Shown: positions 25,965 to 35,078, counted from the stretch's first letter. The stretch: 51,367 nt of DNA from Apilactobacillus apinorum (GCF_001281175.1 NZ_KQ440395.1:414753-466119); one strand, 5' to 3'. Made by a program: numbers and translations. Notes: generated from the letters alone by a model not told the origin.

Positions 25965-26510
25965 ATGGAATCAGTAGAAAAACAATGGTATGTAATTCAC
26001 ACTTACTCAGGTTACGAAAACAAAGTTAAGGCTAACCTTGATTCACGTACTGAATCAATGGGTATGTCTAACTTTATCTTTAGAGTAGTTGTTCCTGAAA
26101 CTGAAGAACACGAAGTTAAAGACGGTGTTGATAAGGTTAAGATGGATAAAACATTCCCAGGTTATGTATTAGTTGAAATGGTTATGACTGATGAAGCATG
26201 GTACATCGTTAGAAATACTCCAGGTGTTACTGGTTTTATCGGATCACATGGTCAAGGAAGTAAACCAACTCCATTGTTACCTGATGAAGTAGAATTAATT
26301 CTAAGTCGTATCGGTGTAGCACAAGAAAAACAAGAACTTGATGCAGAAATCGGTGACACTATCACTATTATTGATGGTGCATTCGCTGACTTAACTGGTA
26401 AGATTGTTGAAAAAGATGATGAAAAGGCTAAGTTAAAAGTTAATATTGACATGTTTGGTCGTGCAACCACTGCAGAATTAACATTTAGCCAAGTACAACC
26501 AATTAGATAA
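25965..26510 (+). CDS. nusG: Transcription termination/antitermination protein NusG
   Basis: This 181-residue elongation factor binds RNA polymerase and modulates pausing and termination. The N-terminal NGN domain begins W-Y-V-I-H-T-Y-S-G-Y-E-N-K-V (about residues 8-21) and contains F-P-G-Y-V-L-V. The C-terminal KOW motif is at about 128-155 (I-G-D-T-I-T-I-I-D-G-A-F). AGGGAG lies before the ATG. It precedes the L11 operon by 124 nt, which has its own promoter. Confidence 0.97.
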   Translation: MESVEKQWYVIHTYSGYENKVKANLDSRTESMGMSNFIFRVVVPETEEHEVKDGVDKVKMDKTFPGYVLVEMVMTDEAWYIVRNTPGVTGFIGSHGQGSKPTPLLPDEVELILSRIGVAQEKQELDAEIGDTITIIDGAFADLTGKIVEKDDEKAKLKVNIDMFGRATTAELTFSQVQPIR

Positions 26511-26518
26511 AAAATGGG

Positions 26519-26547
26519 TTGTTAATTATAAATAAACGTGATATATT
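26519..26547 (+). promoter_or_regulatory. Promoter of the rplK-rplA operon
   Basis: TTGTTA (26519-26524), a 17-bp spacer ending in TG-A, and TATATT (26542-26547) form an extended promoter. The leader to rplK is about 80 nt. Confidence 0.75.
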
Positions 26548-26574
26548 ATATTTTGTATGTTCACGCATACTCAA

Positions 26575-26609
26575 GTGGGAGGAGAAATCTCATCTCCAAT
26601 TTTTACCAC
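26575..26609 (+). promoter_or_regulatory. L1-binding-like motif in the rplK leader
   Basis: GTGG (26575-26578) pairs with CCAC (26606-26609), and after an unpaired GA, GGAGA pairs with TCTCC. The asymmetric internal loop resembles the L1 target in 23S rRNA and in known L11-L1 mRNAs. Autoregulation by ribosomal protein L1 is inferred. Confidence 0.65.
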
Positions 26610-26634
26610 ACACGGACTTAAGGAGGTATGTCTC

Positions 26635-27060
26635 GTGGCTAAAAAAGTAGCTAACGTAGTTAAATTGCAAATTCCTGCGGGTAAAGCAACACCTGCTCCT
26701 CCAGTTGGACCTGCATTGGGTCAAGCTGGTATTAACATTATGGGATTCACTAAGGAATTCAATGCACGTACTGCTGATCAAGCAGGTTATTTGATTCCAG
26801 TTGTGATTTCTGTATATGAAGATCGTTCATTCGATTTCATTACTAAGACACCACCTGCTTCAATTCTATTGAAGAAGGCTGCTGGTGTTGAACATGGTTC
26901 TGGTGAACCAAACACTAACAAGGTTGCTAGTGTAACTAAGGACCAAGTTAAGGAAATCGCCGAAACTAAGATGAAAGATCTAAACGCAGCTGATGTTGAA
27001 GCCGCAATGCGTATGATCGAAGGTACTGCTCGTAGTATGGGATTCACTGTTGAAGGCTAA
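26635..27060 (+). CDS. rplK: 50S ribosomal protein L11
   Basis: L11 binds 23S rRNA at the GTPase centre and is needed for the stringent-factor response. The 141-residue protein starts at GTG (26635), after AGGAGG at 26621-26626. The frame extending to 26557 is leader, not protein. The conserved [19 protein letters not shown] segment near the N-terminus is present. It is cotranscribed with rplA. Confidence 0.98.
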   Translation: MAKKVANVVKLQIPAGKATPAPPVGPALGQAGINIMGFTKEFNARTADQAGYLIPVVISVYEDRSFDFITKTPPASILLKKAAGVEHGSGEPNTNKVASVTKDQVKEIAETKMKDLNAADVEAAMRMIEGTARSMGFTVEG

Positions 27061-27089
27061 TTTTTAATTAGTTTCTATACTGTAGTACC

Positions 27090-27113
27090 ATAACACCTAT
27101 ATTTAGGTGTTAT
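27090..27113 (+). repeat. Hairpin between rplK and rplA
   Basis: ATAACACCTA (27090-27099) pairs perfectly with TAGGTGTTAT (27104-27113) around TATT. It directly abuts the second L1-like motif and has no T-run, so it is more likely a structural or processing element than a terminator. Confidence 0.75.
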
Positions 27114-27139
27114 GTGGGAGGTTTATCCGTTACAACCAC
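27114..27139 (+). promoter_or_regulatory. L1-binding-like motif before rplA
   Basis: GTGG-GA-GG (27114-27121) and CC (27127-27128) with CCAC (27136-27139) repeat the pattern found before rplK. It lies 8 nt before the rplA ribosome site, suitable for translational control by L1. Confidence 0.65.
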
Positions 27140-27161
27140 AATTGCAAGGAGGAAAACACTG

Positions 27162-27854
27162 ATGGCTCAAAAAAGAGGTAAAAAGTATCAAGACGCTTTA
27201 AAGCAAGTAGACCGTAACAAGGCTTACTCTGTTGAAGAAGCTGTTGATCTTGTAAAGAAAATTGATTTCGCTAAGTTTGATTCAACTGTTGAAGTTGTAT
27301 TTAACTTAAATGTTGACACTAAACAAGCTGATCAACAATTACGTGGTGCTGTTGTCTTACCAAACGGTACAGGTAAAGACCAAAAAGTTGTTGTATTTGC
27401 TAAGGGTGACAAGGCTAAGGAAGCTGAAGAAGCTGGCGCAGATGTTGTTGGTGACGCTGAATTAGCTGATAAAATCCAAAACGGTTGGTTAGACTTTGAT
27501 GTTGCTATTGCAACACCAGACATGATGGCTCAAGTTGGTCGTCTAGGTCGTGTTCTTGGACCAAAGAACTTAATGCCAAACCCTAAGACTGGTACAGTTA
27601 CTATGGATGTTAAGAAAGCCGTATCTGATTCAAAATCAGGTAAGGTTACTTACCGTACTGACCGTGACGGTAACGTTGCTGTTATTATTGGTAAGTCTTC
27701 ATTCGACACTGACAAGCTAGTTGGTAACTTCAAGGCTATTGAAGACTTGATTGTTAAGAACCGTCCAGCTTCAGTTCGTGGTACTTACATCGCTAACTTA
27801 TCAGTTTCATCAACTTTCGGACCTGGTGTGAAGGTTGATCTAGAATCATTCTAA
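27162..27854 (+). CDS. rplA: 50S ribosomal protein L1
   Basis: This 230-residue primary 23S rRNA-binding protein forms the L1 stalk, which moves tRNA from the E site. The start ATG at 27162 follows AAGGAGG (27147-27153); the frame extending upstream covers the regulatory motif. Family segments R-G-K-K-Y-Q-D-A at the N-terminus and the G[14 protein letters not shown] motif (about residue 128-142) are visible. L1 commonly represses its own operon, and both genes carry a candidate site upstream. Confidence 0.98.
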   Translation: MAQKRGKKYQDALKQVDRNKAYSVEEAVDLVKKIDFAKFDSTVEVVFNLNVDTKQADQQLRGAVVLPNGTGKDQKVVVFAKGDKAKEAEEAGADVVGDAELADKIQNGWLDFDVAIATPDMMAQVGRLGRVLGPKNLMPNPKTGTVTMDVKKAVSDSKSGKVTYRTDRDGNVAVIIGKSSFDTDKLVGNFKAIEDLIVKNRPASVRGTYIANLSVSSTFGPGVKVDLESF

Positions 27855-27889
27855 AGTTAAGTAATTAATTTGGAATTTAAAAATCCCTA

Positions 27890-27918
27890 TTGACCAAGCT
27901 TTATATGTATAGTAAAAT
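27890..27918 (+). promoter_or_regulatory. Promoter of the rplJ-rplL operon
   Basis: TTGACC (27890-27895), 17 bp, TAAAAT (27913-27918). Transcription would start at about 27925, giving a leader of about 140 nt. Confidence 0.8.
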
Positions 27919-27927
27919 ACTATTTGT

Positions 27928-28034
27928 TATAAAAATTGATATCTACCTAAGACTTGGGTGGTACTTGTACCTTAATATCCCAACGAGGACACTTAAAACG
28001 GTTTCTCTATGTCTAGGTGGCATAGGGATTTTTT
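27928..28034 (+). ncRNA. L10 leader (ribosomal protein L10-L12 attenuator)
   Basis: The structured leader before rplJ matches the known Firmicute L10 leader by position and design. It contains the segment A-C-T-T-G-G-G-T-G-G near 27952-27961, the A-A-C-G-A-G-G-A-C-A-C segment near 27982, and a terminator: TCTCTATG (28004-28011) pairs with CATAGGGA (28021-28028), then six T. Binding of L10 with L12 is known to favour termination in this class. Exact boundaries are estimated. Confidence 0.85.
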
Positions 28035-28040
28035 ATTAAA

Positions 28041-28058
28041 TCCCAAAAAATATTGGGA
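28041..28058 (+). promoter_or_regulatory. Hairpin overlapping the rplJ ribosome site
   Basis: TCCCAA (28041-28046) pairs with TTGGGA (28053-28058) around AAAATA. The right arm includes the first bases of the GGGAGGTG ribosome site of rplJ, so the fold could reduce initiation. Confidence 0.5.
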
Positions 28059-28067
28059 GGTGAAACA

Positions 28068-28574
28068 ATGCCAAAGAAAGAAGTAATCGACGCCAAAGCT
28101 AAACGTGTAGAAGAAGTTACTGAACAATTCAAGAACGCTACTACTGCTATCGTAGTTAACTACCGTGGTTTGAACGTTGCTGAAGTAACTGATTTACGTA
28201 AGCAATTACGTGATGCAGGTGTTTCATTCAATGTTATCAAGAATAACATTGCTGTACGTGCATCTAAAGAAGCAGGTTACGAAGAATTAGGTGATTTATT
28301 CAAGGGTCCTACTGCCGTAGCATTCTCTGATGAAGATCCTATTGCTCCAGCTAAAGTATTGAAGAGCTTTGCTGACAATACTGAAGCTGTTGAAATTAAG
28401 GGTGGTATCCTTGAAAGTAAGGTATCTACTCTTGCTGAAATTGAAGAATTCGCTTCATTACCAAGTCGAGAAGAATCAATTTCAATCCTTGCAAGCATGT
28501 TACAATCACCTGTTCGCAAGTTTGCTATTGCTGTTAAAGCAGTTGCAGAAAAGGGCGATGGCGACGTAGCCTAA
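28068..28574 (+). CDS. rplJ: 50S ribosomal protein L10
   Basis: This 168-residue protein anchors the L7/L12 dimers on the ribosomal stalk. The start ATG follows GGGAGGTG by 5 nt; the in-frame extension to 28053 lies in the leader. The N-terminal half carries the rRNA-binding region ([13 protein letters not shown] near residues 26-38), and the C-terminal helix binds L12. It is controlled by the L10 leader. rplL follows after 45 nt, normal for Firmicutes. Confidence 0.98.
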   Translation: MPKKEVIDAKAKRVEEVTEQFKNATTAIVVNYRGLNVAEVTDLRKQLRDAGVSFNVIKNNIAVRASKEAGYEELGDLFKGPTAVAFSDEDPIAPAKVLKSFADNTEAVEIKGGILESKVSTLAEIEEFASLPSREESISILASMLQSPVRKFAIAVKAVAEKGDGDVA

Positions 28575-28619
28575 GCTCAACAAATAAAATTATAACTATC
28601 CAAATTGGAGGAAATTAAA

Positions 28620-28982
28620 ATGGCTTTTGATAAAGATAACATTATTGAACAAATTAAAGAAGCTTCAATCTCAGACCTAAACGACTTAGTTAAGGCTATT
28701 GAAGAAGAATTCGACGTTACAGCTGCAGCTGCTGCTGCTCCTGCTGCTGGTGGTGCTGCTGGTGCCGCTAAAGACTCATTCACTGTAGAACTAACTTCAG
28801 CTGGTGACCAAAAGGTTAAGGCTATCAAGGTTGTACGTGAAATCACTGGTCTAGGTCTAAAAGACTCAAAAGACCTTGTTGATGGTGCTCCTTCAGTTAT
28901 CAAAGAAGATGCTAAAGAAGACGAAGCTAACGACATCAAAGCTAAGCTTGAAGAAGTTGGCGCACAAGTTACTCTTAAGTAA
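28620..28982 (+). CDS. rplL: 50S ribosomal protein L7/L12
   Basis: This 120-residue stalk protein recruits translation GTPases. It has an N-terminal dimerisation helix, an Ala/Gly-rich hinge (about residues 35-52) and the C-terminal factor-binding domain with [12 protein letters not shown] near residue 78-90. GGAGG lies 7 nt before the ATG. A strong terminator follows. rpoB is not adjacent here, unlike many bacteria; mprF is the next gene. Confidence 0.98.
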   Translation: MAFDKDNIIEQIKEASISDLNDLVKAIEEEFDVTAAAAAAPAAGGAAGAAKDSFTVELTSAGDQKVKAIKVVREITGLGLKDSKDLVDGAPSVIKEDAKEDEANDIKAKLEEVGAQVTLK

Positions 28983-28995
28983 TTTAAACCTTTTC

Positions 28996-29028
28996 AAAAA
29001 GACACATGTTTATCATGTGTCTTTTTTT
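28996..29028 (+). terminator. Terminator of rplJ-rplL
   Basis: GACACATG (29001-29008) pairs with CATGTGTC (29014-29021), with A-run and T-run flanks. Confidence 0.93.
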
Positions 29029-29051
29029 GTACATAAATTAGATATAAAACC

Positions 29052-29080
29052 TTGTTATGTTAATTATAAATTGAGATAAT
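29052..29080 (+). promoter_or_regulatory. Promoter of mprF
   Basis: TTGTTA (29052-29057), 17 bp, GATAAT (29075-29080) with TG at the extended -10 position. It supports the TTG start at 29114 rather than one at 29099. Confidence 0.65.
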
Positions 29081-29113
29081 GTAGATAATTAGATTTTTAT
29101 GGAGGAAGCAGAA

Positions 29114-31708
29114 TTGAAAGCTTTATTTAAAAAGTGTGCTGATTGGATAAATCGTCATATGACACTTGTTAAAGTCATTTTCGTTTTATTTGTATTAGCA
29201 GTTGTAGTTCATGTTATTTTTTCTGTGTCAAAAGAAATTAGTGGAAGACAAATGGCGGAAAGTTTCTCTAGATTATCACCGATATCTATCTTTATTATGA
29301 TTCTTTTGGGATTCATCGCAGTATCTCCAATGTTAATTTATGATTTCACTATTGTTGATTTTTTACCTGGTAAATTTAAAAAATCATATATCATAAAAAC
29401 AGGTTGGATTACTAACACATTAACTAATATCGCAGGTTTCGGTGGGGTATTAGGAGCTAGTATGAGATCTAGTTTCTATAGTGAAAATGCGACTAAAAAA
29501 CAAATTTTATATGCAATTTCAAAAATTGTGATATTCCTATTAGCAGGACTATCAACATATTGTTGGATCGCTTTAATTATGATGTTTAGTTTCGGTTTCG
29601 GAACTAATAGTCATGATTGGTGGTGGTGGATTGTTTTAGTACTTGGTGGATTATACTTCCCAATTCTATTCATCATTACCAGATTCACAGATTCCGATTA
29701 CTTTAAAGATTTAACAATCAAATTAGAAGCACAATTAATTACTGGCTCATGCTTGGAATGGCTAGGATGTGCAGGACTATTTATGGCTATTGGTGCATTT
29801 ATGCATCAACCAATTAACCTACTAGCTGTTTTCCCAGTGTTTGTTGTTGCTAATGTAGTGGGAGTGGCTTCTTTAGTACCAGGGGGACTTGGTAGTTTTG
29901 AAGGAACCATGTTATTGGGGTTAACTTTTATTGGGGTGACACCAAGTGATGCCGCTGTTTGGTTAATCTTATATCGTGCATTCTACTACATTTTCCCAGT
30001 GGCTTTAGGAATTATCTTCCTAGTTATTGATGTATTCCAACGATTTAACACATTCTTAGACGGTATTCCTAAGCTAATTATTCAAAGACTAGCTCATATG
30101 TTTATAACACTATTCATGTATTTCTCAGGAATCATGATGTTATTACTTGCTGTAATTCCTAATTTAGTATTAATGAATAGATTCTATATTTCATTGGAAC
30201 CATATTCGTTCTACTTCTTAGACCAATTAAGTACAGTGATTGTGGCGTTCCTATTAATTGGATTCGCTCGTGGATTTGGCTCAAAGGTTAAAAAAGCATT
30301 TTGGCCAACTGCATTACTTTTAATTATCGCAATGGGGAATACACTTTGGAAAGAAGATTTCCCAAGTAATATGATTGCTCTTTCTGTATTGATATTAATT
30401 AGTTTATGGCTAAGTTATGGCGTCTTATACCGCCAAAAATTCACATATTCATGGGGCCATGTATTAATTGATTTATTGATTTTTGGCCTAGCGTTTATTT
30501 TCTATTTGATCATCGGATTACTTACAAACTTTAAGTTTGCTGTTTTCCACTGGTCAAACTCATACTTGCTTCCTTCACCACAAGTTTGGTTTGCTGGCTT
30601 CTTAGGACTTATTTTAGCTTGCCTAATCTTAGTCCTAACTTATCGTTTTCTTTCATACTCAAAAGTAGATTGGTTAAACCAACCATTTGACGCTAATCGA
30701 GTTTCTGAAGTTATTAACAAGTTTGGTGGAAATGAAGTTAGTCATTTAGCATATGTTCGCGATAAGGATATTTATTTCTATCAAGAAGATGGGGAAGATC
30801 AACTATTCTTTATGTACAAATGTCGTGCTAACAAGATTATGATTATGGGTGAACCTATTGGTAACATGGCTAAACTAGAATCTGCTATCGATCAATTTAT
30901 TGAAGATAGTGACAATATCGGTTACTCACTTGTTTTCTATGAAATTGGTGAAGAACTAACAATGTTACTTCATGAAAAAGGATTCAGTTTCACCAAGGCT
31001 GGAGAAGAAGGGCACGTTGCACTAGATACTTTCTCCATTACAGGAAAGAAGCATCGTGGTGAACGTGCTTTGATGAATAAATTTGAACGTGATGAATACA
31101 AGTTTGAAATTATTCAACCACCATTCTCTGATGCCTTTATTGATGAATTGAAAGAAGTATCTGACAATTGGTTAAAAGGAAAACCAGAAAAGGGATTCTC
31201 ACTGGGTTACTTTAATAAGTATTACTTAAACCAGGCACCAATTGCAGTTATGAAAGACAAAGATAATAAACCGGTCGCATTTGCGAATATTATGCCAACT
31301 GGTGACCGTGAAATGACATCAATTGATTTAATGCGTTCAAGTGAAGATGCACCATCTGGAATTATGGATGGAATTTTCATTAACTTATTTAACTATGTTA
31401 AGGATGAAGGATACAGCTACTTCAACTTAGGAATGGCACCATTATCTAATGTTGGAGAATCTAGATATAGTTTTATTGATGAAAAGATATCTAACTTGAT
31501 TTACAAGTATGGAACAGCTTTCTACAGTTTCCAAGGACTAAGATCTTACAAAGAAAAATACGTTAGTGAATGGACTCCTAAGTATATTTCATACCGTCGT
31601 GGAAACTCACTTGTCTTTACAATGTTACAACTATTAGTATTGGTAAATGAACATGTTGAAAAGAGTTCTGAAAATCTTCCATTCTGGAAAAAATGGTTTA
31701 AAAAATAG
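29114..31708 (+). CDS. mprF: Bifunctional phosphatidylglycerol lysyltransferase/flippase
   Basis: MprF transfers lysine (or alanine) from aminoacyl-tRNA to phosphatidylglycerol and flips the product to the outer leaflet, lowering surface negative charge and raising resistance to cationic peptides. In this 864-residue protein, hydrophobic helices fill about residues 15-510. A cytosolic GNAT-fold synthase domain follows (about 530-845), ending in R-S-Y-K-E-K-Y-x-x-E-W-x-P-K-Y-I-S. The TTG at 29114 is chosen because GGAGGA (29101-29106) is 7 nt upstream; the ATG at 29099 overlaps that site. The transferred amino acid is inferred only. It is monocistronic. Confidence 0.94.
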   Translation: MKALFKKCADWINRHMTLVKVIFVLFVLAVVVHVIFSVSKEISGRQMAESFSRLSPISIFIMILLGFIAVSPMLIYDFTIVDFLPGKFKKSYIIKTGWITNTLTNIAGFGGVLGASMRSSFYSENATKKQILYAISKIVIFLLAGLSTYCWIALIMMFSFGFGTNSHDWWWWIVLVLGGLYFPILFIITRFTDSDYFKDLTIKLEAQLITGSCLEWLGCAGLFMAIGAFMHQPINLLAVFPVFVVANVVGVASLVPGGLGSFEGTMLLGLTFIGVTPSDAAVWLILYRAFYYIFPVALGIIFLVIDVFQRFNTFLDGIPKLIIQRLAHMFITLFMYFSGIMMLLLAVIPNLVLMNRFYISLEPYSFYFLDQLSTVIVAFLLIGFARGFGSKVKKAFWPTALLLIIAMGNTLWKEDFPSNMIALSVLILISLWLSYGVLYRQKFTYSWGHVLIDLLIFGLAFIFYLIIGLLTNFKFAVFHWSNSYLLPSPQVWFAGFLGLILACLILVLTYRFLSYSKVDWLNQPFDANRVSEVINKFGGNEVSHLAYVRDKDIYFYQEDGEDQLFFMYKCRANKIMIMGEPIGNMAKLESAIDQFIEDSDNIGYSLVFYEIGEELTMLLHEKGFSFTKAGEEGHVALDTFSITGKKHRGERALMNKFERDEYKFEIIQPPFSDAFIDELKEVSDNWLKGKPEKGFSLGYFNKYYLNQAPIAVMKDKDNKPVAFANIMPTGDREMTSIDLMRSSEDAPSGIMDGIFINLFNYVKDEGYSYFNLGMAPLSNVGESRYSFIDEKISNLIYKYGTAFYSFQGLRSYKEKYVSEWTPKYISYRRGNSLVFTMLQLLVLVNEHVEKSSENLPFWKKWFKK

Positions 31709-31737
31709 ACCTTTAATCAATTTAAAATGATGTAAAT

Positions 31738-31787
31738 AAAAATACCCGAGATTGATATTTAAAATTCAATCTCGGGTATTTTTTTGC
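31738..31787 (+). terminator. Terminator of mprF
   Basis: A 15-bp stem, AATACCCGAGATTGA with TCAATCTCGGGTATT, is followed by seven T. Confidence 0.92.
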
Positions 31788-31800
31788 TAATATCGAATAT

Positions 31801-31838
31801 AAAAAAGCAGTCACTAATTATTAATGACTGCTTTTTTA
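31801..31838 (-). terminator. Terminator of the nrdHEF operon
   Basis: AAAGCAGTCA pairs with TGACTGCTTT, with A and T runs on both sides. It abuts the nrdF stop, giving back-to-back terminators with mprF. Confidence 0.88.
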
Positions 31839-32813
31839 TTATTGATTATCTTTTGGGAACCAAATCTTGTAATCGTCATCTTTCATTGCTTCAACTTCAC
31901 CTAAACGGTAACCATTACCAACTTGTGAGAAGAAGTCATGGTTAGCTGTAGATGTTGAAATACCGTTCATAACGATTGGATCAACATCGTCGGCGTTGTC
32001 TGGGAACAATGGATCTTGACCTAAGTTCATTAGTGCCTTGTTAGCATTGTATCTAATGAATTTTAGTACGTCATCAGTCCAACCAACTTGATCATATAAG
32101 ATGTGAGTGTATTTTTCTTCATTTTCGTATAAGTCGTATAAGAAGTTGTACATCCAATCCTTTAAGTCTTGCTTTTCATTATCACCTAATTGGTTAAAAC
32201 CTAATTGGAATTTGTAACCAATGTAAGTTCCATGAACTGATTCATCACGAAGAATTAATTTAATGATTTCAGCCACGTTAGGTAACTTGTTGTGTCCTAA
32301 GTACCAAAGTGGAGTGTAGAAACCAGAGTAGAACAAAAAGGTTTCTAGGAATACACTTGAAATCTTTTTCTTTAATGGGTTTGAATCGTCATGATATAGT
32401 TGATAAATTTTCTTTGATTTGTTTTGAAGGAATTCTTCTGAATCACTCCAATCAAAGATTTCAGCAATTTCGTCAGGAGTATTTAGAGTTGAAAAAATTG
32501 ATGAGTAACTTTTGGCATGGACAGATTCCATAAATTGAATGTTACTTAGAACTGCACTTTCATGTTGTGTAGCGACATCTTTTCTAAGTGCAGCCATACC
32601 ATCTTGTGATTGAAGGGTATCTAATAGAGTTAAACCACCAAAGACATGACCAACTAACCATTTGTGATCATCATCTAAGGTTCTCCAATCAGCTAAATCG
32701 TTTGATAGGGGAATTCTAGTATCTAACCAAAATTGTTCGGTTAATTTTTCCCAGGTTGCTTTATCAATTTGGTCACTAATCGCATTCCAGTTGATAGCTT
32801 TATAATTTTCCAT
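31839..32813 (-). CDS. nrdF: Class Ib ribonucleoside-diphosphate reductase, beta subunit
   Basis: This 324-residue R2F protein holds the dimanganese or diiron centre and tyrosyl radical that starts ribonucleotide reduction. Metal-ligand segments E-S-V-H-A-K-S-Y-S (about residues 93-101) and R-D-E-S-V-H-G (about 192-198) are visible, matching class Ib. It follows nrdE by 24 nt. Class Ib enzymes usually need the flavodoxin NrdI to build the manganese cofactor; no nrdI lies here. Confidence 0.96.
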   Translation of the reverse strand: MENYKAINWNAISDQIDKATWEKLTEQFWLDTRIPLSNDLADWRTLDDDHKWLVGHVFGGLTLLDTLQSQDGMAALRKDVATQHESAVLSNIQFMESVHAKSYSSIFSTLNTPDEIAEIFDWSDSEEFLQNKSKKIYQLYHDDSNPLKKKISSVFLETFLFYSGFYTPLWYLGHNKLPNVAEIIKLILRDESVHGTYIGYKFQLGFNQLGDNEKQDLKDWMYNFLYDLYENEEKYTHILYDQVGWTDDVLKFIRYNANKALMNLGQDPLFPDNADDVDPIVMNGISTSTANHDFFSQVGNGYRLGEVEAMKDDDYKIWFPKDNQ

Positions 32814-32837
32814 TGTAATAAAAATCTCCTAACTAGT

Positions 32838-35003
32838 TTAGATTGAGCAACTTTCACATTCGTTAACACCGACTTCTTGGTTGTCATCAGTGTAAGTTCT
32901 TACGTAGTACAATGACTTAATGCCTTTAGCGTGAGCGTAATTACGAAGAATTGTTAAGTCACGAGTGGTCATTTTATCAGTTCTACCGTTTTTCCATTCA
33001 TATAGTCCAGCAGGAATAGTTGAACGCATGAATAGGGTAAGACTCATACTTTGATCCACATGTTTTTGAGCAGCAGCATAAGTATCGATAACTCTTCTCA
33101 TATCAATGTCGTAAGCTGACTTGTAGTATTTTAGAGTGTCATTTGATAAGAATGGAGCTGGATAGTAAATTTTACCAGTTTTTGATTCGTATCTTTCTTC
33201 AACACGACTAATGATAGGGTGCAAACTAGCAGTAGAATCATTAATGTATGAAATTGAACCGTTTGGAGCAACAGCCATTCTATTTTGGTGGTATAAACCA
33301 TCCTTCATAACAGCTTGTTTCAATTCTTCCCAGTCACTTTCAGTTGGAACAAAAATACCATCAAATAGTTCTTTAACACGGTCGTTAGTTGGACCCCAGT
33401 ATTTAGTGGTGTATCTGTCGAAGTAAGTTCCGTCAGCATATTGACTCTTTTCAAAGTTATGGAAAGTTTCGTGGCGTTCAGCCGCAATCTTGTTAGAAGC
33501 AACTAAAGTCCAGTAGTTTAATAGCATGAAGTAAACACCAGTAAATTCAATAGCTTCATCTGAACCATATTCAATTTGGTTTTTAGCTAAGAAACTGTGT
33601 AGACCCATTCCACCTAGACCAATACTATGTGATAGGGCGTTACCTCTTTGGATAGAAGGAACAACATCAATATCAGAGTGGTCAGTAACAAAAGTTAAAG
33701 CACGAACCATTGCATCAACAGACTTACCAAAATCAGGACTAGCCATCAAATTAACAATGTTGGTTGATCCTAAGTTACATGAAACGTCAGTACCTAATTG
33801 TTCATAGTTTTGTTCGTTATCAACAGTAGAAGGTTCTTGTACTTGCATGATTTCTGAACATAGATTACTCATAACAATCTTACCATCAATAGGGTTTTCC
33901 TTGTTAACAGTATCGATATTAATAATGTATGGGTAACCAGATTCTTGTTGTAACTTACTAATTTCAGTTTCTAGTTCACGAGCGTTAATCTTAGTCTTTT
34001 TGATTTCATCGTTGTTAACCATGTTGTCATATTCAGCAGTAATATCAACGTATGAGAATGGTACACCATAAATTCTTTCCACATCATATGGACTGAATAG
34101 GTACATATCTTCATCGTTTTGAGCTAATTCATAGAACTTATCAGGAACAGTTACTGCTAGTGATAAAGTCTTAACACGAATTTTTTCATCAGCATTTTCT
34201 TTCTTAGCTGAAAGGAATGCAATGATGTCTGGATGGAAAACGTTTAAGTAAACCGCACCAGCACCTTGACGTTGACCTAATTGGTTAGAGTAAGAAAAAC
34301 TATCTTCCAATAACTTCATAACAGGAACAACACCAGAAGCAGCACCTTCGATATGTTTGATAGGGTCACCTGCAGCACGTAGGTTAGAAAGGTTAATTCC
34401 AACACCACCACCAATACGTGATAGTTGTAGTGCTGAATTAATAGTTCTACCAATTGTGTTCATGTCATCAGTTGGTTGAATTAGGAAACATGAAACGAAT
34501 TCACCACGACGTTTTCTACCGGCATTCAAGAATGAAGGGGTAGCAGGTTGATATCTTTGGTGAACGATTTCATCAGCTAGGTTCATTGCTAATTCTTCAT
34601 CACCATCTGCAAAGTATAATGCGTTAATCGCAACACGATCGATGAATTCTTCTAGGTAGTAGTTTCCATCATCAGTCTTTAATGCGTATTGAGCATAAAA
34701 TTTGTAAGCAGCCATAAAAGATTTGAATTCAAAATTTTGGCTCTTCAAATAATCATAAATTTTTTCAATAAATGAGAAGTCATATTTTGCTAAGAATTCT
34801 TCTTCAAGATAATCATTTTCTACTAAAAAGTCATATTTTTCTTTTAAAGAATTAAAAGTTTTTAAATTAGGTTTAACGTTTTCTTTGATAAATGCAGCTA
34901 GGGCATCTTTATCTTTATTTAGTTGAATTTTATCATCCTTAGGGATGTTAATTTCATTATTAAGATCGTAATAAGTTACGTCTTTCAAATCTTTTAATGA
35001 CAT
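32838..35003 (-). CDS. nrdE: Class Ib ribonucleoside-diphosphate reductase, alpha subunit
   Basis: This 721-residue R1E catalytic subunit reduces ribonucleoside diphosphates to deoxyribonucleotides. The N-terminal helical region lacks the ATP-cone of class Ia, as expected. Active-site features include N-L-C-S-E-I and C-N-L-G-S. The C-terminal redox pair is in E-C-E-S-C-S-I at the end of the chain, reduced by NrdH. A 116-bp gap with a GC-rich hairpin separates it from nrdH. It is coupled to nrdF downstream. Confidence 0.97.
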   Translation of the reverse strand: MSLKDLKDVTYYDLNNEINIPKDDKIQLNKDKDALAAFIKENVKPNLKTFNSLKEKYDFLVENDYLEEEFLAKYDFSFIEKIYDYLKSQNFEFKSFMAAYKFYAQYALKTDDGNYYLEEFIDRVAINALYFADGDEELAMNLADEIVHQRYQPATPSFLNAGRKRRGEFVSCFLIQPTDDMNTIGRTINSALQLSRIGGGVGINLSNLRAAGDPIKHIEGAASGVVPVMKLLEDSFSYSNQLGQRQGAGAVYLNVFHPDIIAFLSAKKENADEKIRVKTLSLAVTVPDKFYELAQNDEDMYLFSPYDVERIYGVPFSYVDITAEYDNMVNNDEIKKTKINARELETEISKLQQESGYPYIINIDTVNKENPIDGKIVMSNLCSEIMQVQEPSTVDNEQNYEQLGTDVSCNLGSTNIVNLMASPDFGKSVDAMVRALTFVTDHSDIDVVPSIQRGNALSHSIGLGGMGLHSFLAKNQIEYGSDEAIEFTGVYFMLLNYWTLVASNKIAAERHETFHNFEKSQYADGTYFDRYTTKYWGPTNDRVKELFDGIFVPTESDWEELKQAVMKDGLYHQNRMAVAPNGSISYINDSTASLHPIISRVEERYESKTGKIYYPAPFLSNDTLKYYKSAYDIDMRRVIDTYAAAQKHVDQSMSLTLFMRSTIPAGLYEWKNGRTDKMTTRDLTILRNYAHAKGIKSLYYVRTYTDDNQEVGVNECESCSI

Positions 35004-35052
35004 ATTCGAACCACTCTTTCATAGTAAAAAATTGATATTTATAGATAAAATA

Positions 35053-35078
35053 TGGCGAGACCATTAGCGGTTTCGCCA
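35053..35078 (-). repeat. Intercistronic stem-loop between nrdH and nrdE
   Basis: TGGCGAGACC and GGTTTCGCCA form a 10-bp stem (one G-T) with a 6-nt loop. It is the most GC-rich hairpin in this operon and has only a weak T-rich tail on the minus strand. Partial termination or mRNA processing is plausible. Confidence 0.7.

Noticed and set aside
27956-27964. GGGTGGTAC resembles the core of a T-box antiterminator.
   Set aside because: No specifier loop or aminoacyl-tRNA-related gene follows. It lies in the leader of rplJ and fits the known L10 leader.
28577-28939. A 120-codon minus-strand frame opposite rplL.
   Set aside because: It mirrors the Ala-rich codon pattern of rplL; rplL is certain and the antisense frame has no ribosome site.
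29099-29113. ATG start for mprF at 29099.
   Set aside because: It overlaps the GGAGGA site, which is correctly spaced only for the TTG at 29114.
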